NCBI GenBank assembly: GCA_903910495.1
Contig: CAIVZW010000506.1
Coordinates: 1 to 6,012 of the forward strand
Origin: an uncultured beta proteobacterium
GTDB lineage: Bacteria > Pseudomonadota > Gammaproteobacteria > Burkholderiales > Rhodocyclaceae
Reading direction: 5' to 3'
Length of the DNA stretch: 6,012 nucleotides
The notes beneath the pieces are model-generated. The model did no database searches and was not told where the DNA came from. It saw only the letters and a program-made list of their open reading frames with translations. The position numbers and the translations under genes are program-made. Shown piece after piece: positions 1-5,509 of the stretch. Position 1 is the stretch's first letter, and each line of letters starts with the position of its first letter.

Positions 1-243
1 CGAGTGGCACATCGGGATCAGTTCCGGGGTGCGCTTGGCGGCCATCACCGCAGCGACATCGGCCACCGCCAGCACGTCGCCCTTGGCCATCCGGCCGCTA
101 CGAATACGCTCCAGCGTTGCCGGCTGCAGGCGCAGAATGCCGCTGGCCACGGCCACGCGCAGAGTGCTGGATTTCTCCGAAACATCGACCATGCGCGCCC
201 GCCCGGCAGCTGAAAAGTGGCTCAAGTCATTCGCTTCGTTCAT
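1..243 (-). CDS. moaC: MoaC, cyclic pyranopterin monophosphate synthase (3' end cut off by window edge)
   Basis: MoaC acts in the cytoplasm after MoaA and converts the 3',8-cyclo-GTP intermediate to cyclic pyranopterin monophosphate, the first stable precursor of molybdenum cofactor. Only the first 81 residues are present, about half of the usual ~160; the frame is open to the left edge. It aligns by eye with E. coli MoaC: the [13 protein letters not shown] start, the KGDV segment with Lys54 (E. coli Lys51) and [13 protein letters not shown] with His80 (E. coli His77), both active-site positions known for the family. The residue after CH is Ser rather than the Pro of E. coli. The ATG at 243 lies 6 nt after the moaA stop, and its Shine-Dalgarno (GGGGGA) sits inside the last moaA codons, so the two genes are almost certainly co-transcribed and translationally coupled. 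Confidence 0.96.
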   Translation of the reverse strand, partial: MNEANDLSHFSAAGRARMVDVSEKSSTLRVAVASGILRLQPATLERIRSGRMAKGDVLAVADVAAVMAAKRTPELIPMCHS

Positions 244-249
244 GTGCTC

Positions 250-1335
250 TCATCCCCCGATGTACGACATCTCGATTTTCTTCTTTGGCCGCTCTGTGGC
301 CGCATGACGTAGCTGTGAATAACGGTCGGCGCGTCCCGCCCAGGTCTTTGCGATCAGACGGCGCAAGGACTCATCACTCTCCTTATGCCGCAACGGACTG
401 CGCAAATCAAGCCCATCGGTCGCAAACAGGCAGGTGTAGAGCCTGCCGTCGGTGGATAGCCGGATCCGGCTGCAATCGTGGCAGAAAGCCTGGCTTACCG
501 AAGCGATCACACCGATCTCGCCGCCGCCATCGGTAAAGGCCCAGCGTTTGGCCACTTCGCCGTGGTGATTGGGGTCGATCTGGCGGAGCGGAAAATTGCC
601 GTTGATCAGCCCCAGGATCTCCTGCGCCGTGACCACGTCGTCCATGCGCCAGCCGTTGCTGCTGCCCACATCCATGAACTCGATGAAGCGCAGGACGATG
701 CCGGTGTTGCGAAAGTAGCGAACGAGCGGAATGATCTCGTGCTCATTGACTCCGCGTCTGACCACCGTATTGACCTTGAGCGGGGCCAGACCGGCGGCCT
801 GAGCCGCGGCGATCGCGTCGAGCACGGTCGCCACCGAAGCATCGGAATCGCTCATGCGCGCGAAGGTTTCATCGCTCAGCCCGTCAAGACTGATCGTCAG
901 CCGCGTCAGCCCGGCATCCTTCAAGGCCTGCACCTTTCTGGCCAGCAGCATGCCGTTGGTGGTCATGGCGATTTCCACCGGCTTGCCATCCACGCCGTGC
1001 AGCCTGGCCAGCGCCTCGATCAGGTTTTCCACGCCGTGCCGCAGCAGCGGCTCTCCGCCGCTCAGGCGGATTTTCCGCACGCCCATCTGCACGAACAGTC
1101 CGGCAACTTTCTCGATCTCTTCAAAACTGAGCAGTTCGGAACGCGGCAGAAAGACGAAATCCTTGCCGAACACGTCCCGCGGCATGCAGTAGGTGCAGCG
1201 CAGGTTGCAGCGATCGGTGACCGAAATGCGCAGGTCACGCAGGGGGCGCTGCAAGGTATCGGCAACAAACGCCGCCGGGTCTTTAAGATTGGTCACCTTG
1301 AAATTCCATTCAGTTAATGCCTTGCCGGTCATCAT
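250..1335 (-). CDS. moaA: MoaA, GTP 3',8-cyclase (radical SAM)
   Basis: MoaA uses S-adenosylmethionine and two [4Fe-4S] clusters to rearrange GTP into 3',8-cyclo-7,8-dihydro-GTP, the first step of molybdenum cofactor synthesis. From the ATG at 1335 the protein is 361 residues, slightly longer than E. coli MoaA. The radical-SAM cluster motif is Cys43-x3-Cys47-x2-Cys50 within SVTDRCNLRCTYCMP. SGGEP (92-96) is the SAM-binding glycine motif. The C-terminal substrate cluster is Cys285-x2-Cys288-x13-Cys302. The protein ends in MSYIGG; the terminal Gly-Gly is required for MoaA activity in the family. Start choice is uncertain: ATGs at 1335 and 1332 are adjacent, a TTG at 1362 is also in frame, and none has a clear Shine-Dalgarno. 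Homology begins near PLRDLRISVTDRC (31-43), so about 30 N-terminal residues are family-variable. moaC follows after 6 nt, and benE is divergent. Confidence 0.97.
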   Translation of the reverse strand: MMTGKALTEWNFKVTNLKDPAAFVADTLQRPLRDLRISVTDRCNLRCTYCMPRDVFGKDFVFLPRSELLSFEEIEKVAGLFVQMGVRKIRLSGGEPLLRHGVENLIEALARLHGVDGKPVEIAMTTNGMLLARKVQALKDAGLTRLTISLDGLSDETFARMSDSDASVATVLDAIAAAQAAGLAPLKVNTVVRRGVNEHEIIPLVRYFRNTGIVLRFIEFMDVGSSNGWRMDDVVTAQEILGLINGNFPLRQIDPNHHGEVAKRWAFTDGGGEIGVIASVSQAFCHDCSRIRLSTDGRLYTCLFATDGLDLRSPLRHKESDESLRRLIAKTWAGRADRYSQLRHAATERPKKKIEMSYIGG

Positions 1336-1337
1336 GC

Positions 1338-1343
1338 ATTGTA
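1338..1343 (-). promoter_or_regulatory. Possible -10 element of moaA, overlapping the translation start
   Basis: The minus strand reads TACAAT here, five of six matches to the sigma70 -10 consensus. The ATG at 1335 begins only 2 nt downstream and the ATG at 1332 five nt downstream. Initiation at the usual distance would put +1 on or within a base or two of the ATG at 1332, giving a leaderless message. No good -35 is present at 16-18 bp. A short inverted repeat (GCCGC-GTA-GCGGC, 1344-1356) sits directly upstream. This is a pattern match only; the real promoter may lie further upstream. Confidence 0.3.
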
Positions 1344-1411
1344 GCCGCGTAGCGGCGATCAACTTCTGATTCCGATCAAAATCTATGCACTGCGCTGGCA
1401 GGGGATTCAGA

Positions 1412-1420
1412 TGCTAGGAT
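1412..1420 (+). promoter_or_regulatory. Candidate extended -10 promoter for benE
   Basis: TGCTAGGAT fits the extended -10 pattern TGnTATAAT with two mismatches in the hexamer. Transcription would start near 1427 and give a leader of about 44 nt before the ATG at 1471. That would exclude the upstream in-frame ATG at 1411, which overlaps the element. The -35 region is weak, as is common for extended -10 promoters. Inference from sequence only. Confidence 0.3.
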
Positions 1421-1470
1421 ACCGTCCTTCGTTTAAACGTTCATTCCTGAGTCAGCATACCGAGGCCGCC

Positions 1471-2625
1471 ATGGGCAGATTTTTCAATATTTCGCATCTT
1501 TCCGCCGGTTTCATCGCGGTACTGGTCGGCTATACCAGCTCGGCGGCCATCGTTTTTCAGGCCGCCATCTCGGCCGGCGCGGGAGCCGCACATATCAGTT
1601 CCTGGCTGCTGGCCCTGGGCCTGGGCATGGGCGTCACCTGCATTGGTCTCTCGCTGTATTTTCGCAGCCCGGTTCTGACCGCCTGGTCTACTCCGGGGGC
1701 TGCGCTGCTGGCCACGGCGCTGATCGGAATCCCGATGAGCGAGGCCATTGGAGCCTTCCTCGTGGCTTCGGCGCTGATCACGCTCTGCGGTGTCACCGGC
1801 TGGTTCGAAGCAATCATGAAGCATATTCCCAGGACGCTGGCCGCGGCCATGCTGGCTGGCGTACTGCTGCGCTTCGGCATGGCGGTATTCGTTTCCCTGC
1901 GTTCCGAGCTCTGGCTGGTGGCCTTGATGCTGGCGATCTACTTCGTCGGCCGCCGGCTGAATTCGCGTTATACGATTCCGCTGAGCTTTCTCGGCGGGCT
2001 GGCCTGGGCGGCGCAGAGCGGTTTGATCCACTTCGAGGCCGTCACCCTGAGCCTCGCGCAACCCCTGTTCACTGCGCCGACCTTCACTCTGGCCACCGCC
2101 ATCGGCGTTGCCATTCCTCTGTTCATCGTCACCATGGCCTCGCAAAATGTGCCCGGAATTGCCGTCCTGCGCGCCAATGGCTATCAGACACCGGCCTCGC
2201 CGCTGATCGGCTGGACCGGTCTTACCGGTCTGCTGCTGGCGCCGTTCGGCGGTTTCCAGTTCAACCTGGCGGCCATCACGGCGGCGATCTGCATGAACCC
2301 GGAGGCCGACAGGAATCCCGAGCGCCGCTATCTCGCTGCGGTCTGGGCGGGGATTTTCTACATCATTACCGGCTTGCTCGGAGCGACCGTGGCCAGCCTG
2401 TTCACCGCGCTGCCGAAAGAACTGGTGGCGGCCATTGCCGGCATTGCCCTGTTCGGAACCATCAGCAACAGCCTGAACGCCGCGCTGCACGACGAACGTG
2501 AACGCGATGCGGCGCTGATCACCTTCCTCGTCACCGCTTCGGGCCTGACCCTGGTCGGCATCGGTAGCGCGTTCTGGGGCTTGCTGTTCGGACTGGCGGT
2601 ACTGAAATTCAACCCGCACCGGTAG
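1471..2625 (+). CDS. benE: BenE-family benzoate/H+ symporter-like membrane transporter
   Basis: A 384-residue inner-membrane protein of the BenE family (TC 2.A.46), whose characterised member imports benzoate with protons. It is almost entirely hydrophobic, with roughly 11-12 predicted membrane segments by eye. Family landmarks shared with E. coli YdcO are SHLSAGFIAVLVGYTSSAAI near the N terminus, TMASQNVPGIAVLRANGY (221-238), the segment around AAITAAICMNPEA (267-279), HDERERDAA (340-348) and ASGLTLVGIGSAFWG (356-370). I chose the ATG at 1471 because BenE proteins start just before the ISHLSAGF motif and GAGG (1462-1465) is well placed. An in-frame ATG at 1411 would add 20 residues and also has a purine-rich stretch (AGGGGA) upstream. 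No benzoate-catabolism genes flank it, so the substrate is not shown by context. It is divergent from moaA, and pssA follows after 107 bp. Confidence 0.92.
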   Translation: MGRFFNISHLSAGFIAVLVGYTSSAAIVFQAAISAGAGAAHISSWLLALGLGMGVTCIGLSLYFRSPVLTAWSTPGAALLATALIGIPMSEAIGAFLVASALITLCGVTGWFEAIMKHIPRTLAAAMLAGVLLRFGMAVFVSLRSELWLVALMLAIYFVGRRLNSRYTIPLSFLGGLAWAAQSGLIHFEAVTLSLAQPLFTAPTFTLATAIGVAIPLFIVTMASQNVPGIAVLRANGYQTPASPLIGWTGLTGLLLAPFGGFQFNLAAITAAICMNPEADRNPERRYLAAVWAGIFYIITGLLGATVASLFTALPKELVAAIAGIALFGTISNSLNAALHDERERDAALITFLVTASGLTLVGIGSAFWGLLFGLAVLKFNPHR

Positions 2626-2718
2626 TCAGGATCTGCTCTGGCAACGAAATAGTGGCCGAAATCAGGCCTTGATCCCTGCCGATTCCACACCGACTGCTCG
2701 CGTTGGCGAAGCTGCCGG

Positions 2719-2724
2719 TATAAT
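2719..2724 (+). promoter_or_regulatory. Perfect -10 box (TATAAT) immediately upstream of pssA
   Basis: TATAAT is an exact sigma70 -10 consensus in the benE-pssA gap. Transcription starting 5-7 nt downstream would begin near 2729-2731, only 2-4 nt before the pssA GTG at 2733. The 16-18 bp upstream position holds no recognisable -35 (GC-rich, two consensus matches at best), and the TG of an extended -10 is absent. The TAA in this box is also the in-frame stop that limits how far upstream pssA can start. Confidence 0.5.
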
Positions 2725-2732
2725 CAGCACCC

Positions 2733-4142
2733 GTGGAACATACCCAGACCCGTCTTGCCAGAACTTCCGGCCTCGCTTCGGCGTGGCAGCGCTGGCGTGC
2801 TCGCGCCAACGGTGAATTCGCGCTGAATTCCCTGCCGTGCATTCCGGTAGAGGCTACGCGAATCAAGACACTGGCCAGCCCGGAAGCTTTCCGCGAAACC
2901 CTTCTGGCGCTGATCGCCCAGGCCAGACGGCGCATCATCGTGGCTACCCTCTACCTGCAGGATGACGATGCCGGCCGGGAAATCCTGTCCGCCCTCTACG
3001 CGGCGAAGAAGGCGCAGCCGCAACTGGAGGTTGCCGTCTATGTCGACTGGCATCGCGCGCAACGCGGCCTGATCGGCAAGACCCGGTCGGCTGGCAACGC
3101 GGCCTTGTACCGGGACATGGCGCAGCGCCTCGGGCCGGGTATCAACATTTACGGTGTTCCGGTACAGCGACGCGAACTGATGGGAGTAATGCACCTCAAG
3201 GGACTGATCTTTGACGACCAGGTTCTCTATAGCGGCGCCAGCCTCAACGACGTTTACCTGGACCGGCACCAGCGCTACCGCCTCGATCGCTACCATCTGA
3301 TCGACAATCAAGCGCTGGCCGACAGCATGGCGAATCTGCTTTCCGGGCTTGTTCGCGACGATCCCGCCGTGCATCCGCTCGATACCGGCCGGGTGCCAAA
3401 AACCGCTGCCCTGCGCAATGCCATCGTCAGCTTCCGCCGCCTGCTCGCCAGATCACGTTATCACTTCACCGAAGGCGCGCTCAAAGCGGGTGAAATCGGC
3501 ATCACGCCCCTGCTTGGCCTCGGCGTGCGTGACAACGAGCTTAACGCGGCACTGCTGCAACTGGTGCGCCACGCGCAACACCGACTGGTGCTATTTACCC
3601 CCTATTTCAACCTCCCCGGCCCGATCCGCCGCGCCCTCGACAGGAAAATCAAGTCCGGCTGCCACGTCACCGTTATTCTCGGTGACAAGACGGCCAATGA
3701 TTTCTATGTCCCGCCCGACGAGCCCTACAAGGCCATCAGCGCGCTCCCCTATCTTTACGAGGCCAATCTGCGCCGCTTCTGCAAGGCACACCAGAAGCCC
3801 ATCGATGCCGGCCGGCTCGACGTGCAGCTATGGTGTCACGAAAACAACAGCTTTCATCTCAAGGGCCTGCTGGTCGATGATGATTACGCCATGTTGACCG
3901 GCAATAATCTCAATCCCCGCGCCTGGCGCCTTGACCTGGAAAACGGCCTGCTGATCCATGACCCGCACAAACTGATGCTCGCTCAGCATCTGGCCGAATT
4001 GGAAAGAATCATGCTGCACACGCGGCGACTTGCTCACCACATGGCGATCGACGCCGTCGAAACCTACCCGGCGCCGGTGCAGCGCCTGCTCAGGCGACTG
4101 GCCCGTGTGCGTGCCGACCGTCTGGTCAATCAGGTGCTTTGA
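2733..4142 (+). CDS. pssA: Phosphatidylserine synthase, type I (PLD-fold CDP-diacylglycerol--serine O-phosphatidyltransferase)
   Basis: Catalyses CDP-diacylglycerol + L-serine to phosphatidylserine + CMP, the committed step to phosphatidylethanolamine; the E. coli enzyme is a peripheral membrane protein. The 469 residues match E. coli PssA (451) along the whole length. Two HxKx4D motifs of the phospholipase-D fold are intact: His154/Lys156/Asp161 and His375/Lys377/Asp382. Long blocks are nearly identical to E. coli: VDWHRAQRG (104-112), LYSGASLNDVYL (165-176), GDKTANDFY (317-325), ALPYLYEANLRRF (337-349) and TGNNLNPRAWRLDLEN (389-404). The C terminus is basic (RLLRRLARVRADRL). The GTG at 2733 is the only plausible start: TAA at 2721-2723 closes the frame upstream and the next in-frame Met is residue 129. 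It adds about 18 residues relative to E. coli. No Shine-Dalgarno precedes it, and a TATAAT ends 8 nt upstream. Convergent with the amidase gene downstream. Confidence 0.95.
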   Translation: MEHTQTRLARTSGLASAWQRWRARANGEFALNSLPCIPVEATRIKTLASPEAFRETLLALIAQARRRIIVATLYLQDDDAGREILSALYAAKKAQPQLEVAVYVDWHRAQRGLIGKTRSAGNAALYRDMAQRLGPGINIYGVPVQRRELMGVMHLKGLIFDDQVLYSGASLNDVYLDRHQRYRLDRYHLIDNQALADSMANLLSGLVRDDPAVHPLDTGRVPKTAALRNAIVSFRRLLARSRYHFTEGALKAGEIGITPLLGLGVRDNELNAALLQLVRHAQHRLVLFTPYFNLPGPIRRALDRKIKSGCHVTVILGDKTANDFYVPPDEPYKAISALPYLYEANLRRFCKAHQKPIDAGRLDVQLWCHENNSFHLKGLLVDDDYAMLTGNNLNPRAWRLDLENGLLIHDPHKLMLAQHLAELERIMLHTRRLAHHMAIDAVETYPAPVQRLLRRLARVRADRLVNQVL

Positions 4143-4222
4143 CGCGCGGCAGGACAACGCAGAAGCATAGCCCCCCAGCGCTACGACCAGGCCAACAGTT
4201 CGTCGTCAGGCTCCTCGACCTG

Positions 4223-4265
4223 AAAACCGGGGCTGCCTGCCTCAACGCCCGTACAGGCAGGCAGC
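4223..4265 (-). terminator. Hairpin terminator at the 3' end of the amidase gene
   Basis: A perfect 11-bp inverted repeat, GCTGCCTGCCT (4232-4242) and AGGCAGGCAGC (4255-4265), encloses a 12-nt loop. Read on the minus strand, the stem starts in the last amidase codons, the stop codon falls at the loop/stem junction, and the stem is followed by CCCCGGTTTT, a short T-run a few bases after the stem. This fits a rho-independent terminator of modest strength for the leftward unit. No T-run follows on the plus strand, so termination of pssA here is less likely. The rest of the 99-bp convergent gap shows no gene. Confidence 0.6.
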
Positions 4266-4973
4266 GATGCCGGTGGCCATGGCATCGGCCATGCGCGCCT
4301 GCCGTTCGGGGTCGCGCAGCGCCAGTTCCTCTTCCCGGTGCTTGATCACGCCCGCCTCAAAGAGCACGGCAGGAAGCGTGGTCCGGTAGAGCACGATCAG
4401 ATTGTCGTAGTAGTACACCGCGTTGTCGGCGTCGGCGTAAGGGCGCGCACGACCTGGCAGCGAATCGGCGTGATGAGTGGCACCGACAAAACCCATGCGC
4501 CGCATCCGCGCGCCGATGGCCGAGGCACAGCGCAGGCTGGTAGCCAGATCAGGGTTATCGCGCGAAACAAAGAGGGAAAAGCCGCTGTGCCGGTCGCTGT
4601 AGGTCTGCTGCATGCCTTCCCACTGCCATTCTTCGAGCAGTTCGGCCTGTACCGAATCGTGATGGATGGCGATGAAGAAGTCGCTGCCCGCTGCCTGTTG
4701 CGGGCGTTCATCCAGGCTGGCAATGAGCCCGTCAAAGTTGATCGGCCGAACGCCAAGACCGCGCGCGGAGAGGGCGGAAACCAGCCCGGCGGCCAGCGCC
4801 TGGTTGAAGTCGAACTCCCTGCCGCCGCGCGCGCTGACGGCTCCTGAAGCAGCCAGGGTATGGCCGACATCGACCGCTACTTCAGCCGCGTGAACTCCTG
4901 AACAGGTGATCCAGGCGGACACCAGAAGACATGGCAGACACCGTGCAAGGATCCTGGTTGCCCTTATTCGCAT
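4242..4973 (-). CDS. Secreted N-acetylmuramoyl-L-alanine amidase (Amidase_3 family)
   Basis: Predicted zinc hydrolase that cuts the amide bond between N-acetylmuramic acid and L-alanine of peptidoglycan. The 243 residues begin with a Sec-type signal peptide: basic MRIRATR, a hydrophobic stretch to about residue 23, and probable cleavage near GVHAA/EV (about 29-30), which places it in the periplasm. Candidate zinc ligands are His38 (VDVGHT), Glu53 (GREFDFN) and His104 (FIAIHHDS). Glu206 (PAVLFEAGVI) corresponds to the catalytic Glu of the family's PAVLxExGF motif. The usual DPGHGG is DVGHT here, so this is a divergent branch. No AMIN, LysM or SPOR domain is present. The ATG at 4973 has no clear Shine-Dalgarno, but the signal peptide supports it. 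It begins 22 nt after the DUF1840 stop on the same strand, suggesting one transcript, and a hairpin closes the gene. Confidence 0.88.
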   Translation of the reverse strand: MRIRATRILARCLPCLLVSAWITCSGVHAAEVAVDVGHTLAASGAVSARGGREFDFNQALAAGLVSALSARGLGVRPINFDGLIASLDERPQQAAGSDFFIAIHHDSVQAELLEEWQWEGMQQTYSDRHSGFSLFVSRDNPDLATSLRCASAIGARMRRMGFVGATHHADSLPGRARPYADADNAVYYYDNLIVLYRTTLPAVLFEAGVIKHREEELALRDPERQARMADAMATGIAACLYGR

Positions 4974-4995
4974 TTTATTGTCTGGCCAGCCGCAA

Positions 4996-5364
4996 TCAGA
5001 AATCCTGTTCAGCTTCCCAGAGGATGAAGCCCTCTTCCTTGTGCGTCCATTCCATCAGACGGATCAAAGGGGTGGCGCGCTGGACAAGGTTGATGCCGGC
5101 GCGTCCGGCCTTGTGATCTTCGTCGTTCTTTTCCTCTTCGTCCTCGTCGGCACCTGTTTCGTGCGCCTTGCGCTCAATCTCGTGCAAGGCCAGTTTTTCT
5201 TCATGCACGGCGCGTTTCAGCTTATGGATCGCCTCCGGCAACTGTTCCAGGGCAAACACGCCGCGCGCCGTGCATGCCTTGCCGACAATCTCGAACAGCA
5301 GGCGGGCATGCTCCGCGAACATGATCATCTCGCCGGAAGTGCTTGAAGTCAGTCTGACCAGCAT
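4996..5364 (-). CDS. DUF1840 family protein (function unknown)
   Basis: A 122-residue cytoplasmic protein whose two ends fit the DUF1840 pattern: an N-terminal part with MLVRLTSSTSGEMIMFAEHARLLFEIVGK and ALEQLPEAIHKLKRAV, and a C-terminal part with LVQRATPLIRLMEWTHKEEGFILWE. I know of no established function. Between them, residues 54-89 are highly charged, with a strongly acidic run (ADEDEEEKNDED, 72-83) that looks like a flexible linker. Residues 41-67 look helical and could form a coiled coil. There is no signal peptide or membrane segment. The ATG at 5364 is supported by a good Shine-Dalgarno (GGGGAGAGGA just upstream). It is first in a probable two-gene unit with the amidase, 22 nt downstream, and is divergent from the ROK kinase. 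Whether it works with the amidase is not shown. Confidence 0.88.
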   Translation of the reverse strand: MLVRLTSSTSGEMIMFAEHARLLFEIVGKACTARGVFALEQLPEAIHKLKRAVHEEKLALHEIERKAHETGADEDEEEKNDEDHKAGRAGINLVQRATPLIRLMEWTHKEEGFILWEAEQDF

Positions 5365-5398
5365 GGTCCTCTCCCCGGTGTGCGCTGTGCGGTAACGG

Positions 5399-5415
5399 CA
5401 GGCACAGAATGCCTG
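5399..5415. repeat. Perfect inverted repeat in the DUF1840 leader
   Basis: CAGGCA and TGCCTG, six bases each, flank a 5-nt spacer. It lies between a TACAAT box (5426-5421, minus strand) and the Shine-Dalgarno of the DUF1840 gene. Read as RNA from the minus strand it would be a short stem-loop at or next to the predicted 5' end; read as DNA it could be an operator for either divergent gene. Confidence 0.45.
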
Positions 5416-5420
5416 TATTC

Positions 5421-5426
5421 ATTGTA
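5421..5426 (-). promoter_or_regulatory. Candidate -10 element for the DUF1840-amidase unit
   Basis: The minus strand reads TACAAT, five of six matches to the -10 consensus. Transcription would begin near 5414, giving a leader of about 50 nt that carries the inverted repeat and ends in a strong Shine-Dalgarno. The -35 region is not convincing. Pattern match only. Confidence 0.35.
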
Positions 5427-5464
5427 CACCCGCACTGAGCGTCTTACCGTGATCGTGGCTGGGT

Positions 5465-5470
5465 TAGAAT
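5465..5470 (+). promoter_or_regulatory. Candidate -10 element for the ROK kinase gene
   Basis: TAGAAT matches five of six -10 positions. A weak -35-like CTTACC lies at 5443-5448 with a 16-bp spacer. Transcription would start near 5477, 33 nt before the ATG at 5510. It is back to back with the candidate DUF1840 promoter about 40 bp to the left. Pattern match only. Confidence 0.3.
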
Positions 5471-5509
5471 TGTGACCAGACGACCAGGATGCTTACAGAA
5501 AAACTTGCA

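Noticed and set aside
478..1317. 279-codon open frame on the plus strand, antisense to moaA
   Set aside because: moaA carries all three radical-SAM cysteines, the C-terminal cluster and the Gly-Gly end; the opposite frame has no motif and is explained by codon bias.
1336..1362. TTG start at 1362 for moaA
   Set aside because: It would add nine residues outside the conserved part of MoaA, has no good Shine-Dalgarno, and the extension overlaps the inverted repeat and -10-like box. ATG codons at 1335/1332 are preferred.
1357..1379. Direct repeat GATCAA (1357-1362 and 1374-1379) in the moaA-benE gap
   Set aside because: Six bases repeated once within 25 bp is expected by chance often enough; the 17-bp phasing is noted but there is no further support for an operator.
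1411..1470. Upstream ATG extension of benE (20 extra residues)
   Set aside because: The added residues do not resemble BenE N termini, the ATG overlaps the candidate -10 element, and GAGG before the 1471 ATG is well spaced. Not fully excluded, as AGGGGA precedes the upstream ATG.
1441..2619. Long open frame of 392 codons on the minus strand, antisense to benE
   Set aside because: Its translation is rich in Gln, Arg, Gly and Asp with no recognisable domain, and it mirrors the codon pattern of benE, a near-certain transporter gene with long matches to YdcO. It is a GC-rich antisense shadow.
2626..2718. Possible terminator after benE (GGCC-rich imperfect palindrome near 2654-2673)
   Set aside because: The stem is short and imperfect and has no following T-run, so I do not call a terminator; benE transcription may continue into pssA.
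2724..3374. 216-codon open frame on the minus strand, antisense to pssA
   Set aside because: pssA matches its E. coli counterpart along its whole length; the antisense translation has no family features and lacks a Shine-Dalgarno.
5489..5509. Alternative ATG at 5489 for the ROK kinase
   Set aside because: It is in frame and adds seven residues, but AGG directly abuts the ATG and is too close to act as a Shine-Dalgarno, and ROK kinases usually begin only a few residues before the DLGGTK core. It remains possible.
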